A stretch of DNA of 23,999 nt from JANNWF01 sp041675805 (lineage in GTDB: Bacteria > Pseudomonadota > Gammaproteobacteria > Xanthomonadales > Xanthomonadaceae), in the NCBI GenBank assembly GCA_041675805.1, contig JBAYTD010000027.1, forward strand, positions 1 through 23,999. Direction: 5' to 3'. Both the position numbers and the translations under genes were made by a program. Position 1 is the stretch's first letter. Each line of letters opens with the position of its first letter. Shown here in pieces: positions 1 to 8,154 of the stretch. The notes below the pieces were generated by a model that did no database searches, was not told where the DNA came from, and saw nothing but the letters and a program-made list of their open reading frames with translations.

Positions 1-1163
1 AACTGCGCGCGGCGCGGGCGCGACGCATCCCGGTGGTGCCGCGCGCCGAGATGCTGGCCGAGCTGATGCGCTTCCGCCGCGGCATCGCGGTGGCCGGCAC
101 GCACGGCAAGACCACGACCACCAGCCTGGTCGCCAGCGTGCTCAGTGAAGGCGGCCTCGATCCGACCTTCGTCATCGGCGGCCAGTTGATCGCCGCCGGC
201 CGCAACGCCGGGCTCGGCCAGGGCGACTGGCTGGTCGCCGAGGCCGACGAGAGCGACGGCAGCTTCCTGCGCCTGACGCCGCTGATCGCCATCGTCACCA
301 ACATCGACATCGACCACCTGGAAAACTACGACGGCGACTTCTCCCGCGTGCAGGCGGCGTTTGCCGAGTTCCTGCATCGCCTGCCGTTCTACGGCCTGGC
401 CGTGCTCTGCCTGGACGATCCGGAAGTGGCGACGCTGGTGCAGGACATGCCGCGCCACACCATGACCTACGGCTTCGCGGCGGAGGCTGACGTGCGCGCC
501 GACCAGGTCGTGCAGAAAGGCCCGCGCACCCGCTTCCGTCTGCTGCTGCCGGACACCGAGGCGCGCACGGTGGACCTGAACCTGCCCGGCCGGCACAACG
601 TGCAGAACGCGCTCGCCGCCGCTGCGGTGGCTTGGCAACTGGGCATCGAAGTCGACGCCATCGTCCGCGCGCTGGAGCGCTTCGAGGGCATCGGGCGGCG
701 CTTCAACCTGCTCGGCGAACTCGATTTCGGCAGCGGCAAGGCATTGCTGGTGGACGACTACGGCCACCATCCGGCGGAGCTGAAGGCGGTGTTCGACGCC
801 GCCCGTGCCGGCTGGCCGGAGCGCCGTCTGGTGGTCGCCTTCCAGCCGCATCGCTACAGCCGCACACGCGACCTGCTGGATGCTTTCGCCAACGTGCTGT
901 CGAGCGCCGATGCGGTGCTGCTGACCGAGGTCTACCCGGCCGGCGAAACGCCGATCCCCGGTGCCGACGGCGCGGCGCTGGCGCGCGCGCTGCGCACCCG
1001 TGGGCGCGTAGAGCCGGTGCTGGTGGAGCATCCGCGCGACCTCGCCGAAGTGTTCCCCGACGTGCTGCGCGACGGCGACCTGCTGCTGCTGCTCGGTGCC
1101 GGCGACATCGGCCGCACGGCGCGCGCGCTGGCGGCCGACGGACTGGCCGGAGGCGCGGCATGA
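1..1163 (+). CDS. murC: UDP-N-acetylmuramate--L-alanine ligase MurC (5' end outside window)
   Basis: Adds L-alanine to UDP-MurNAc using ATP, the first step in building the peptidoglycan stem peptide, in the cytoplasm. The frame is open from base 3. About 386 residues are visible against roughly 460-480 for the family, so the N-terminal UDP-binding part lies upstream. The ATP-binding P-loop GTHGKTTTT is near bases 96-122. The Mur ligase motif NIDIDHLENY is near 300-330, the VDDYGHHP motif near 750-775, and the FQPHRYSRT motif of the C-terminal domain near 840-870. The GTG at 33 is an internal codon, because the sequence before it still matches MurC. The stop TGA overlaps the ddlB ATG (ATGA at 1160-1163), which implies an operon and coupled translation. 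No murB lies between murC and ddlB. Identity is certain; only the true start is unseen. Confidence 0.97.
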   Translation, partial: LRAARARRIPVVPRAEMLAELMRFRRGIAVAGTHGKTTTTSLVASVLSEGGLDPTFVIGGQLIAAGRNAGLGQGDWLVAEADESDGSFLRLTPLIAIVTNIDIDHLENYDGDFSRVQAAFAEFLHRLPFYGLAVLCLDDPEVATLVQDMPRHTMTYGFAAEADVRADQVVQKGPRTRFRLLLPDTEARTVDLNLPGRHNVQNALAAAAVAWQLGIEVDAIVRALERFEGIGRRFNLLGELDFGSGKALLVDDYGHHPAELKAVFDAARAGWPERRLVVAFQPHRYSRTRDLLDAFANVLSSADAVLLTEVYPAGETPIPGADGAALARALRTRGRVEPVLVEHPRDLAEVFPDVLRDGDLLLLLGAGDIGRTARALAADGLAGGAA

Positions 1164-2116
1164 TCGGCCTCGACGATCCGCGCCGCTTCGGTCGCGTCGC
1201 CGTGCTGATGGGCGGCGATTCCAGCGAGCGCGCGGTGTCGCTGGACTCCGGCAACGGCGTGCTCGCCGCGCTGCGCTCGCGCGGCGTCGACGCCTTCGCG
1301 GTGGACGGCGTGGCGGCGCTGGTCGATGCCATCCGCGCCGGCACGGTCGACCGCGTGTTCAACATCCTGCATGGCGGCGATGGCGAGAACGGCGTGGTGC
1401 AGGGCCTGCTGCAGGCGCTGGGCGTGCCGTTCACCGGGACCGGCGTGCTCGGTGCCGCGCTTTCCCTCGACAAGATCCGTACCAAGCAGGTCTGGCAGGC
1501 GGCCGGGCTGCCGACACCGCGTTTCCTGCGCCTCGCGCCCGCTGCCGACGTGCGCGCGGCCATCGTCGAATTCGGCCTGCCGGCGTTCATCAAGCCGTCC
1601 TGCGAAGGCTCCAGCGTCGGCGTCGCCCGCGTCGCCGATGAAGCCGGCATCGACAAAGCGGTCCGCGTCGCCCGCGAATACGGCGGCGAGATGCTGGTCG
1701 AAATGCTGGTGCAGGGCGAGGAACTGACCGTCGGCATCCTCGACGACGTCGCCCTGCCATCGATCCGCATCGAACCGGCCGCCGGCTGGTACGACTACCA
1801 CGCCAAGTACGTCGCCGAGGACACCCGCTATCCCTGTCCGGGGCTGCACGGCGAGGAAGAAACCCGCATCCGCGAACTGGCCCTGGCTGCCTTCCGCACC
1901 GCCGCCTGCAGCGGCTGGGGCCGGGTCGATCTGATGCGCGAGCGCAGCAGTGGCGAACTGCTGCTGCTGGAGGTCAACACCGCGCCCGGCATGACCAGCC
2001 ATTCCCTGCTGCCGAAGGCGGCGGCGCAGATCGGCCTCGACTATGCGGCGCTGTGCTGGCGGATCCTGGAAACCAGTTTCCAGCGCGACGCCGTCGCGGC
2101 GGGGGGCGGCCGATGA
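1160..2116 (+). CDS. ddlB: D-alanine--D-alanine ligase DdlB
   Basis: Joins two D-alanines with ATP to make the D-Ala-D-Ala end of the peptidoglycan pentapeptide; cytoplasmic. The 318-residue length is typical for Ddl. Early motif GGDSSERAVSL (residues about 17-27) carries the conserved Glu. HGGDGENGVVQG follows near residue 70, then the ATP-grasp part with KPSCEGSSVGV near 145-155. The metal- and product-site motif LEVNTAPGMTSHS is near 270. The start was taken at the ATG at 1160 because it overlaps the murC stop (ATGA) and gives a normal N-terminus; the frame is open further upstream but only inside murC. Its own stop overlaps ftsQ in the same way (2113-2116). All expected active-site residues seem present. 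Confidence 0.97.
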   Translation: MIGLDDPRRFGRVAVLMGGDSSERAVSLDSGNGVLAALRSRGVDAFAVDGVAALVDAIRAGTVDRVFNILHGGDGENGVVQGLLQALGVPFTGTGVLGAALSLDKIRTKQVWQAAGLPTPRFLRLAPAADVRAAIVEFGLPAFIKPSCEGSSVGVARVADEAGIDKAVRVAREYGGEMLVEMLVQGEELTVGILDDVALPSIRIEPAAGWYDYHAKYVAEDTRYPCPGLHGEEETRIRELALAAFRTAACSGWGRVDLMRERSSGELLLLEVNTAPGMTSHSLLPKAAAQIGLDYAALCWRILETSFQRDAVAAGGGR

Positions 2117-2844
2117 ACGCCCTGGTCCGCGCCCTTGCCTGGCTGATCGCGCTGACCCTGGTGGCGCTGCCGGTGGTCGCCGTGGTCAACGGTTGGTTCG
2201 CCTCCGACCGCTGGCCGATCCAGCGCCTGCAACTGACCGCCGAGTTCCAGCGCGTCAGCGCCGAGCAGGTGCGCGGCGCGGTGGCGACGCATCTGGCACC
2301 GGGCTTCTTCGCCGTCGATCTCAGTGCCGTGCGCGCGGCGGTCGCGGCACTGCCCTGGGTGGCCGAGGTGGAGGTGCGCAAGCGCTGGCCGGACGTGCTC
2401 GACGTGCGCCTGGTCGAGCATCGCGCGGTGGCCCGCTGGCAGGGCGACCGGCTGGTGTCCGAGCGCGGCGACCTGTTCGTCGCCCCCGGTGCCGAGGCGA
2501 TGCAGGGCCTGCCGGAACTGACCGGCCCGGACCAGCGCGTCGCCGAGGTGCTGGCCTTCCATGCCAGCGCGCTGGAAGCGCTCGGCGGCAGCGGCATCGT
2601 GCCGCGCGGTGCCGGCGTCTCGGCGCGCGGCAGTTGGACGCTGACCCTGGACGACGGCGCGCGGGTGATGCTCGGACGCAGCGACGTGCCGGTGCGCCTG
2701 CAACGCCTGGCCCGCCACCTGCCCGCCGTGCTGGCGGCACAGCCGGTCGGCCCGGAACGCATCGATTTCCGTTACAGCAATGGATTCGCCCTGCGCTGGC
2801 GCGAGCCGGCCGCAGCGGCCACGGCCATAGAGAAGGACACATGA
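2113..2844 (+). CDS. ftsQ: Cell division protein FtsQ
   Basis: Single-pass inner-membrane divisome protein that connects early cytoplasmic division proteins to the periplasmic FtsB/FtsL complex. It has 243 residues. A short N-terminus is followed by a hydrophobic segment at about residues 5-26, then a periplasmic POTRA-type domain (about 33-105) containing the hallmark PWVAEVEVRKRWPDVLDVRLVEH region, then the FtsQ beta domain. The start at ATG 2113 overlaps the ddlB stop. An earlier in-frame codon at 2053 would lie inside ddlB and is unlikely. The stop overlaps the ftsA ATG (2841-2844), so ddlB-ftsQ-ftsA form a continuous coupled unit. The cytoplasmic N-terminal tail is very short for an FtsQ. 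Identification rests on position and the POTRA pattern, both clear. Confidence 0.95.
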   Translation: MNALVRALAWLIALTLVALPVVAVVNGWFASDRWPIQRLQLTAEFQRVSAEQVRGAVATHLAPGFFAVDLSAVRAAVAALPWVAEVEVRKRWPDVLDVRLVEHRAVARWQGDRLVSERGDLFVAPGAEAMQGLPELTGPDQRVAEVLAFHASALEALGGSGIVPRGAGVSARGSWTLTLDDGARVMLGRSDVPVRLQRLARHLPAVLAAQPVGPERIDFRYSNGFALRWREPAAAATAIEKDT

Positions 2845-4076
2845 ATCGCAAGGGAGACAAGTCGCTGGTGGTCGGCCTCGACATCGGCACGTCCAAGGTG
2901 GTGGCCCTGGTCGGCGAGTACACGCCGGGGCAGCCGATCGAGGTGATCGGCATCGGCTCGCATGCCTCGCACGGCATCAAGCGCGGCGTGGTGGTGGACA
3001 TCGAATCCACCGTCGCCTCGATCCAGCGCGCCATCGAGGAGGCCGAACTGATGGCCGGCTGCGAGATCCGCTCGGTACACGCCTCCATTTCCGGCAGCCA
3101 TACGCAGTGCAAGAACTCGCCCGGCATCGTGCCGATCCGCGACGGCGAGGTCAGCTACGCCGACATGGAGCGCGTGCTGGAGGCGGCCAAGGCGGTGGCG
3201 ATCCCGTCCGACCAGAAGATCCTGCACGCCATCGCCCAGGAATACATCGTCGACAACTCGCAGGAGGGCATCCGCCATCCGGTCGGCATGTCCGGCGTGC
3301 GCCTGGAAGTGCGCGCGCACCTGGTGGTGGGCGCGCAATCGGCCGCCGCCAACATCGGCAAGTGCGTCAACCGCTGCGGCCTGCAGGTCGACGACATGAT
3401 CCTTTCCGCGCTGGCCTCCAGCGCCGCCGTGCTGACCGGCGACGAGAAGGAACTGGGCGTGATGCTGGTCGACATCGGTGCCGGCACCACCGACATCGCC
3501 GTCTACGTGCAGGGCGCGATCCGCCACACCGCCTCGCTGCCGATCGCCGGCGACCAGATCACCAACGACATCGCCCACCTGCTGCGCACGCCGACCCCGC
3601 ACGCCGAGGAAATCAAGGTCCGCTACGCCTGCGCGCTGGCCCAGTTGGCGACCGCGGAGGAGTCGATCCAGGTGCCCAGCGTCGGTGACCGCGCGCCGCG
3701 CCGGCTGGCCCGGCAGGCGTTGGCCGAGGCGGTGCAGAACCGCTACGAGGAAATCTTCGAGATGGTGCAGGCCGAACTGCGCCGCTCCGGGCTGGAGGAA
3801 ATGGTACGCGCCGGCATGGTGCTGACCGGCGGTGCCTCGCGCATGGAGGGCGTGGTCGAACTGGCCGAGGAAATGCTGCACATGCCGGTACGGGTGGGCA
3901 TTCCGCAGGGCGTCTCCGGGCTGGGCGAGGTGGTCGGCAATCCGATCCACGCCACCGGCGTCGGCCTGCTGCTGTGGGGCGCGCAGGCGGAAGGGCCGCG
4001 CCGGCCGGTGCTGCCGGTCGGCCGTGCCGGGTCGCTGTGGTCGAAGGTGCGGGACTGGTATCGCGGGCAATTCTGA
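2841..4076 (+). CDS. ftsA: Cell division protein FtsA
   Basis: Actin-like ATPase that tethers FtsZ filaments to the inner membrane and recruits later divisome proteins. It has 411 residues, the normal length. Phosphate-1 motif GLDIGTSKV is at residues 12-20, phosphate-2 motif DIGAGTTDIAVY at 211-222, and the adenosine motif VLTGGASRMEGV lies in the C-terminal third. The last residues, SLWSKVRDWYRGQF, form the amphipathic membrane-targeting helix expected of FtsA. The ATG at 2841 is preceded by AGAAGGA and overlaps the ftsQ stop. The frame is open back to 2043, but that part is a shadow of ftsQ. It is followed by 155 bp and then ftsZ, the standard order. Confidence 0.98.
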   Translation: MNRKGDKSLVVGLDIGTSKVVALVGEYTPGQPIEVIGIGSHASHGIKRGVVVDIESTVASIQRAIEEAELMAGCEIRSVHASISGSHTQCKNSPGIVPIRDGEVSYADMERVLEAAKAVAIPSDQKILHAIAQEYIVDNSQEGIRHPVGMSGVRLEVRAHLVVGAQSAAANIGKCVNRCGLQVDDMILSALASSAAVLTGDEKELGVMLVDIGAGTTDIAVYVQGAIRHTASLPIAGDQITNDIAHLLRTPTPHAEEIKVRYACALAQLATAEESIQVPSVGDRAPRRLARQALAEAVQNRYEEIFEMVQAELRRSGLEEMVRAGMVLTGGASRMEGVVELAEEMLHMPVRVGIPQGVSGLGEVVGNPIHATGVGLLLWGAQAEGPRRPVLPVGRAGSLWSKVRDWYRGQF

Positions 4077-4105
4077 GAACGGGCAGGCGGCAAATGACGA
4101 ATGCG

Positions 4106-4127
4106 GTCCGCGCCGGCACGGCCGGAC
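4106..4127 (+). promoter_or_regulatory. Hairpin in the ftsA-ftsZ spacer
   Basis: In the transcript this stretch can fold into a 9-bp stem with one bulged C and a three-base GCA loop: GTCCG and GCCG pair with CGGC and CGGAC. It starts 29 bp after the ftsA stop and ends about 105 bp before ftsZ. No T-run follows, so a full intrinsic terminator is unlikely. It could be an RNA stability or processing element that lets ftsZ be expressed above ftsA. In such G+C-rich DNA a chance stem cannot be excluded. No convincing sigma-70 promoter was seen in the spacer. Confidence 0.3.
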
Positions 4128-4231
4128 GGGATGGAAAAACGAGTGACAGGGCGCATCGGCGTCGTGGTTTCAACCGGGCAGGACGCCAGGGCTGATTCCG
4201 CCGCCGGGCAATCAAAACAGGAGCGAGGACA

Positions 4232-5389
4232 ATGTTTGAACTGATCGAGAACGTGGCGCCCAATGCGGTCATCAAGGTGATCGGCGTCGGCGGCGGCGGC
4301 GGCAATGCGGTGGCGCACATGCTGGCCTCCAACATCGAGGGCGTGGAGTTCATCTGTGCCAACACCGATGCCCAGGCGACCAAGAAGGTCGGCTCGCGCA
4401 GCGTGCTGCAACTGGGCGCGAACGTGACCAAGGGCCTGGGTGCCGGCGCCAACCCGGAAGTCGGCCGCCAGGCCGCGCTGGAGGACCGCGAGCGCATCGT
4501 CGAGGCGCTGGAAGGTGCCGACATGGTGTTCATCACCGCCGGCATGGGCGGCGGCACCGGCACCGGCGCTGCGCCGGTGGTGGCGCAACTGGCCAAGGAA
4601 ATGGGCATCCTGACCGTGGCCGTCGTCACCAAGCCGTTCTCCTTCGAGGGCCGGCGGCGCGCCCAGGTGGCGCTGAAGGGCATCGAGGAACTCGGCCAGC
4701 ATTGCGACTCGCTGATCACCATCCCGAACGAGAAGCTGATCACCGTGCTCGGCCGCGAGGCGACCATGATGCAGGCCTTCCGCAGCGCCAACGACGTGCT
4801 GCTCGGCGCGGTCAAGGGCATCGCCGACCTGATCGTCCACCCCGGCCTGATCAACGTCGACTTCGCCGACGTGCGCACGGTGATGAGCGAGATGGGCATG
4901 GCGATGATGGGCACCGGCGCGGCGCGCGGCGACGACCGCGCGATGACCGCCACCGAGGCGGCGATCAACAACCCGCTGCTGGAGGACATCAACCTGGCCG
5001 GGGCCTGCGGCATCCTGGTCAACATCACCGCCGGCCCGGACTTCACCATGCGCGAGTTCGACGAAGTCGGCCGCACCATCGAGGAGTTCGCCTCCGAGGA
5101 CGCCACCGTGGTGATCGGCACCGCCATCGACCACGACATCCAGGACGAGGTGCGCGTCACCGTGGTGGCAACCGGCCTCAATCGTGCCGCCATTGCCCGT
5201 CCCGGCAACCGCACCGAGCAGGCCGCGCGCAGCGGCATCAAACTGGTCCGCAACGGCAGCACCGGGCTGGTCGAAACGGAGCTGTCGCCGGCGATGGCCG
5301 AGGTTCCGGCACCGCGCGTGGCACCGGCGGCGGGCGGCGACATGGACTATCTGGACATCCCGGCGTTCCTGCGTCGCCAGGCGGACTGA
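4232..5389 (+). CDS. ftsZ: Cell division protein FtsZ
   Basis: Tubulin-like GTPase that forms the cytokinetic Z-ring at midcell. It has 385 residues. The N-terminal glycine-rich loop IGVGGGGGNAV is near residues 17-27, the tubulin signature GGGTGTG at 106-112, and the T7 synergy loop NVDFADV at 208-214 with the two Asp residues needed for GTP hydrolysis (210 and 213). A linker of about 40 residues leads to the C-terminal peptide YLDIPAFLRRQAD, which binds FtsA and ZipA. The ATG is preceded by AGGAGCGAGG, a strong ribosome binding site. It lies 155 bp after ftsA and before lpxC, as expected. Nothing is missing. Confidence 0.98.
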   Translation: MFELIENVAPNAVIKVIGVGGGGGNAVAHMLASNIEGVEFICANTDAQATKKVGSRSVLQLGANVTKGLGAGANPEVGRQAALEDRERIVEALEGADMVFITAGMGGGTGTGAAPVVAQLAKEMGILTVAVVTKPFSFEGRRRAQVALKGIEELGQHCDSLITIPNEKLITVLGREATMMQAFRSANDVLLGAVKGIADLIVHPGLINVDFADVRTVMSEMGMAMMGTGAARGDDRAMTATEAAINNPLLEDINLAGACGILVNITAGPDFTMREFDEVGRTIEEFASEDATVVIGTAIDHDIQDEVRVTVVATGLNRAAIARPGNRTEQAARSGIKLVRNGSTGLVETELSPAMAEVPAPRVAPAAGGDMDYLDIPAFLRRQAD

Positions 5390-5407
5390 TTCCGGGCGCA
5401 TTGCACG

Positions 5408-5425
5408 GCCGCCCTTCGGGGCGGC
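5408..5425 (+). terminator. Hairpin downstream of ftsZ (terminator-like, no T-run)
   Basis: Perfect 7-bp G+C stem GCCGCCC/GGGCGGC closed by a TTCG tetraloop, 18 bp after the ftsZ stop. UUCG loops are very stable and common in terminators, but no T-tract follows. It may protect the ftsZ 3' end, pause RNA polymerase, or give partial termination ahead of lpxC. Confidence 0.4.
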
Positions 5426-5458
5426 GGCAGGCGAAAATCCGGGTCGGAGTGCGAATAG

Positions 5459-5476
5459 TGTCGCAAAAAAGCGACA
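5459..5476. repeat. Palindrome TGTCGC-A6-GCGACA upstream of lpxC
   Basis: Perfect 6-bp inverted repeat with an all-A spacer, 100 bp before the lpxC start. It sits just upstream of a second, longer inverted repeat. The two share a TGTC...GACA outline, which is what paired operator sites can look like. No known regulator is assigned. Confidence 0.4.
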
Positions 5477-5487
5477 TCCTCGTGGTT

Positions 5488-5518
5488 TTTTCTGTCATTT
5501 CGCTGTTGTGACAGAAAA
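5488..5518. repeat. 10-bp inverted repeat over the lpxC promoter
   Basis: Arms TTTTCTGTCA (5488-5497) and TGACAGAAAA (5509-5518) are perfect reverse complements around an 11-base centre. The right arm overlaps the proposed -35 box of lpxC, so a protein bound here would be well placed to affect transcription. The palindrome is seen directly; an operator role is inference. As RNA it would also make a stem-loop if transcription comes through from ftsZ. Confidence 0.5.
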
Positions 5519-5533
5519 GACCTGTGTTATCCT
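5506..5533 (+). promoter_or_regulatory. Candidate sigma-70 promoter of lpxC
   Basis: -35 TTGTGA (5506-5511), a 16-base spacer and -10 TATCCT (5528-5533), each 4 of 6 to consensus. It lies in a locally A+T-rich patch that is rare in this neighbourhood. Transcription would start near 5540 and give a leader of about 38 bases before the ATG at 5578. The position fits separate control of lipid A synthesis from division genes. Confidence 0.5.
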
Positions 5534-5577
5534 CCGACCCGTTTTGTCGCGCTCCTGCCGCGGAGACCGCCCGGTCA

Positions 5578-6492
5578 ATGATCAAACAACGCACACTCAA
5601 GAACGCCATTCGCGCCACCGGCATCGGCCTGCATTCCGGCGACAAGGTCTACATGACCCTGCGCCCGGCGGCGGTCGACACCGGCATCGTGTTCCGCCGC
5701 GTCGACCTGGAGCAGCCGGTCGAACTGCGCGCCTGCGCCGAAGGCGTCGGCGACACCAGCCTGTCCACCACGCTGATCGAGAACGGCGTGCGCGTGTCGA
5801 CCATCGAGCACCTGCTGTCGGCGATGGCCGGGCTCGGCATCGACAATGCCTACGTCGACCTGTCCGCCGCCGAAGTGCCGATCATGGACGGTTCGGCCGG
5901 TCCCTTCGTGTTCCTGATCCAGTCCGCCGGAATCGAGGAGCAGAACGCCGCCAAGCGCTTCATCCGCATCAAGAAGCCGGTGATCGTGCGCGATGGCGAC
6001 AAATGGGCGCGCTTCGAGCCTTTCGACGGCTTCAAGGTCGGCTTCTCCATCGACTTCGACCACCCGATCTTCAGCAAGGCCACCTCCAGCGCCGAGATCG
6101 ACTTCTCCACCACCTCGTTCGTCAAGGAAGTCAGCCGCGCGCGCACCTTCGGCTTCATGAAGGACATCGAGTTCCTGCGCGAGCGCAACCTGGCGCTGGG
6201 CGGTTCGATGGACAACGCCATCGTGCTCGACGACTACCGCGTGCTGAACGAGGACGGCCTGCGCTACGAGGACGAGTTCGTCAAGCACAAGATCCTCGAC
6301 GCCATCGGCGACCTCTACCTGCTCGGCCACAGCCTGATCGGTGCCTTCTACGGGCACAAATCCGGCCATCAGCTCAACAATCGCCTGCTGCGCACCCTGC
6401 GCGCCCAGCAGGATGCCTGGGAAGAGGTCACCTTCGACCAGCCCGACGAGGCACCGATCTCCTACGCGCATCCCGCGCAGGCGTCGGCGTGA
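5578..6492 (+). CDS. lpxC: UDP-3-O-acyl-N-acetylglucosamine deacetylase LpxC
   Basis: Zinc-dependent deacetylase that carries out the committed step of lipid A synthesis in the cytoplasm. It has 304 residues, the family length. The zinc ligands are visible at their usual numbers: His78 in STIEHLLSAMAG, and His237 and Asp241 in VKHKILDAIGD. Catalytic His264 is in YGHKSGHQLNN. The start was set at ATG 5578, giving the family N-terminus MIKQRTLKNAIRATGIGLHSG. An upstream in-frame ATG-like frame from 5524 adds 18 unrelated residues and overlaps the promoter. There is no strong Shine-Dalgarno; GGAGACC lies about 10 bases upstream. It is the last gene of the dcw cluster and faces a minus-strand gene. 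Confidence 0.97.
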   Translation: MIKQRTLKNAIRATGIGLHSGDKVYMTLRPAAVDTGIVFRRVDLEQPVELRACAEGVGDTSLSTTLIENGVRVSTIEHLLSAMAGLGIDNAYVDLSAAEVPIMDGSAGPFVFLIQSAGIEEQNAAKRFIRIKKPVIVRDGDKWARFEPFDGFKVGFSIDFDHPIFSKATSSAEIDFSTTSFVKEVSRARTFGFMKDIEFLRERNLALGGSMDNAIVLDDYRVLNEDGLRYEDEFVKHKILDAIGDLYLLGHSLIGAFYGHKSGHQLNNRLLRTLRAQQDAWEEVTFDQPDEAPISYAHPAQASA

Positions 6493-6594
6493 AGGGCAGG
6501 GAGGGCGTTCACTCGCGGTAATCGACAGCAGTTTTTCCCGTCTTCGGGCGGGATGGCCCGGCGTTCGCGTCGGGTCGGTGCAGGGAATGCCAAG

Positions 6595-7032
6595 CTAGGC
6601 CAGGGAGGCCAGGGCAAGCAGACGGTCGCGCAGTTCGGGATCGTCGGTTGTTGCAGCCGCCGCGCGCAGGGCATCGCGGGCAGCGGCTGAAAGGGGTGTG
6701 TGCGGTGCTTCTCCCGGGGGAACGGGTGGCATCGTCGCCACTTTCACGGTCAAGGTCCGGATGTCGAGTCCGGCTGCCCGCGCCGCGTCCAGCAGGACAT
6801 CGGTGTGCAAGCGCAGCCTGGCTTTCCAGACGGGTGCCTGGACCAGAAAGACAAGCCTGTCCTCGCGGACATTGGCCAGCCGGCATTGGCTGGCCAGGGA
6901 CGCAGGCAGGGACTGGCGCAGTCGCCGGTCGAGCGCTTCCAGCCATCGGATGCGGTCGACCAGCTTCGCAAGGTCGGGTGTGCCCAGTAGATCGACGGGC
7001 GCGCGGAACGGCTTGGCGGAATCAGGCTGCAT
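6595..7032 (-). CDS. dciA: DUF721/DciA-type replicative helicase loader
   Basis: A 145-residue protein of the DUF721 (DciA) type. In bacteria lacking DnaC-like loaders, DciA helps load DnaB helicase at replication origins. Visible features are an N-terminal helical part (LAKLVDRIRWLEALDRRLRQSLPASLASQCRL pattern, about residues 20-52) and the KH-like segment with the typical LVFLVQAPVWKARLRLHTDVLLD region, about 60-84. A proline-rich, then Ala/Arg-rich tail follows. The ATG at 7032 was chosen; the frame runs much further upstream, but that part is a shadow of the M23 gene. It converges on lpxC and is divergent from the M23 gene with only 33 bp between starts. A small DUF721 gene beside secA is known in gammaproteobacteria. 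Function is assigned by family and context. Confidence 0.82.
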   Translation of the reverse strand: MQPDSAKPFRAPVDLLGTPDLAKLVDRIRWLEALDRRLRQSLPASLASQCRLANVREDRLVFLVQAPVWKARLRLHTDVLLDAARAAGLDIRTLTVKVATMPPVPPGEAPHTPLSAAARDALRAAAATTDDPELRDRLLALASLA

Positions 7033-7065
7033 GGGCTGACGACGGAAACGGACCACCTGGACGGC

Positions 7066-7992
7066 ATGAACATCATCATCGTAGCGAACTTCCTGCGTTC
7101 GCCTAAGAAACTGTCTTTGCGCGATCCGCGCTTCATCGCTGCTGCCGGCACCGTGCTGTTGTCGCTTGTCGCCCTCGGCGCGGTGGTCGGACGCTGGACG
7201 GCCGGTGCCGACGGGACCGTCGCCGCCGACGCCCGCGCCCTGCATTCGGAACTCATCGCGCAGCGGCAGACCATCGAGGAGGCGCGCGCCGAGACCGGCC
7301 GCGACATCGATGCCATGGCCGCCCGCCTCGGCGAACTGCAGGCGCAGGCGATCCGCCTCAACGCGCTCGGCCAGCGGCTGACCGAGATCGCCAAGCTGGA
7401 CAGCGGCGAGTTCGATTTCGACACCGATCCCGCACTGGGCGGCCCGGAGACCGATGGCCCGCAGCTTGCGCTCGACCAGTACGGCCTGCGCACCTCGCTG
7501 GATGAACTGGCCGAGCGCCTCGCCCGGCAATCGCAGCAACTCGGCGTGCTGGAAAGCCTGATGCTGGAAAGCGGCGTCGATGCCGACCTGCTGCCGGCCA
7601 ACCGCCCGGTCCGCAGCGGCCACGTCTCCTCCAACTTCGGCATGCGGCTGGATCCGTTCACCGGCCGTCGCGGCTTTCATGCCGGCATCGATTTCAGCGG
7701 CGAGCGCGGCTCCGACACGGTGGCCGCCGCCGACGGCGTGGTGTCCTTCGCCGGCCGCCATGCCGCCTACGGCAACATGGTCGATATCGACCACGGCAAC
7801 GGCTACCTGACTCGCTATGCCCACCACAGCGCCAACAAGGTGGTGGCCGGACAGCGTGTGCGCGCCGGCGACGTGATCGGCAGCATGGGTGCCACCGGCC
7901 GTGCCACCGGCACCCACCTGCACTTCGAGGTCTGGCACAACGACAAGCCGGTCAATCCGGCACAGTTTTTGAAGAAGAAGCAGAGCGGCTGA
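7066..7992 (+). CDS. M23 (LytM-type) peptidase, membrane anchored
   Basis: A 308-residue cell-wall endopeptidase or divisome/envelope regulator. An uninterrupted hydrophobic segment at about residues 22-42 anchors it with the bulk in the periplasm. A stretch rich in Ala, Glu, Arg and Leu at about 55-105 is likely coiled coil. The LytM domain covers about 185-305. The zinc-site motifs are intact: HAGID (His-x3-Asp) near residue 205 and THLHFEV (HxH) near 285, so it may be catalytically active rather than an EnvC/NlpD-like degenerate activator. The ATG at 7066 is 33 bp from the divergent dciA start. It lies upstream of secA in the same direction, with a 232-bp gap. Substrate not determined. Confidence 0.9.
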   Translation: MNIIIVANFLRSPKKLSLRDPRFIAAAGTVLLSLVALGAVVGRWTAGADGTVAADARALHSELIAQRQTIEEARAETGRDIDAMAARLGELQAQAIRLNALGQRLTEIAKLDSGEFDFDTDPALGGPETDGPQLALDQYGLRTSLDELAERLARQSQQLGVLESLMLESGVDADLLPANRPVRSGHVSSNFGMRLDPFTGRRGFHAGIDFSGERGSDTVAAADGVVSFAGRHAAYGNMVDIDHGNGYLTRYAHHSANKVVAGQRVRAGDVIGSMGATGRATGTHLHFEVWHNDKPVNPAQFLKKKQSG

Positions 7993-8154
7993 TCCGAGAG
8001 CGGCTGCCCGGCGCTGCATTGCGCGGGCCGCCCCGGTCATCGCCATCGACGCGCAGGAAATCGCCGCCGGACCCGCGCCGAAGGGGGCGTTGACCGGCAC
8101 TTGATTCGCCGCCTCGCCGTCCACACGTTAAACTGTGCGTTTTTCGACGCCTGC

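Noticed and set aside
6525..6557. CCCG-TCTT-CGGG hairpin as a terminator between lpxC and dciA
   Set aside because: The stem is four base pairs, and the T-run precedes rather than follows it on the plus strand; on the minus strand it is followed by A's.
7982..8006. 10-bp direct repeat AGAGCGGCTG around the M23 stop codon
   Set aside because: Two short G+C-rich copies only, no flanking structure; chance is sufficient.
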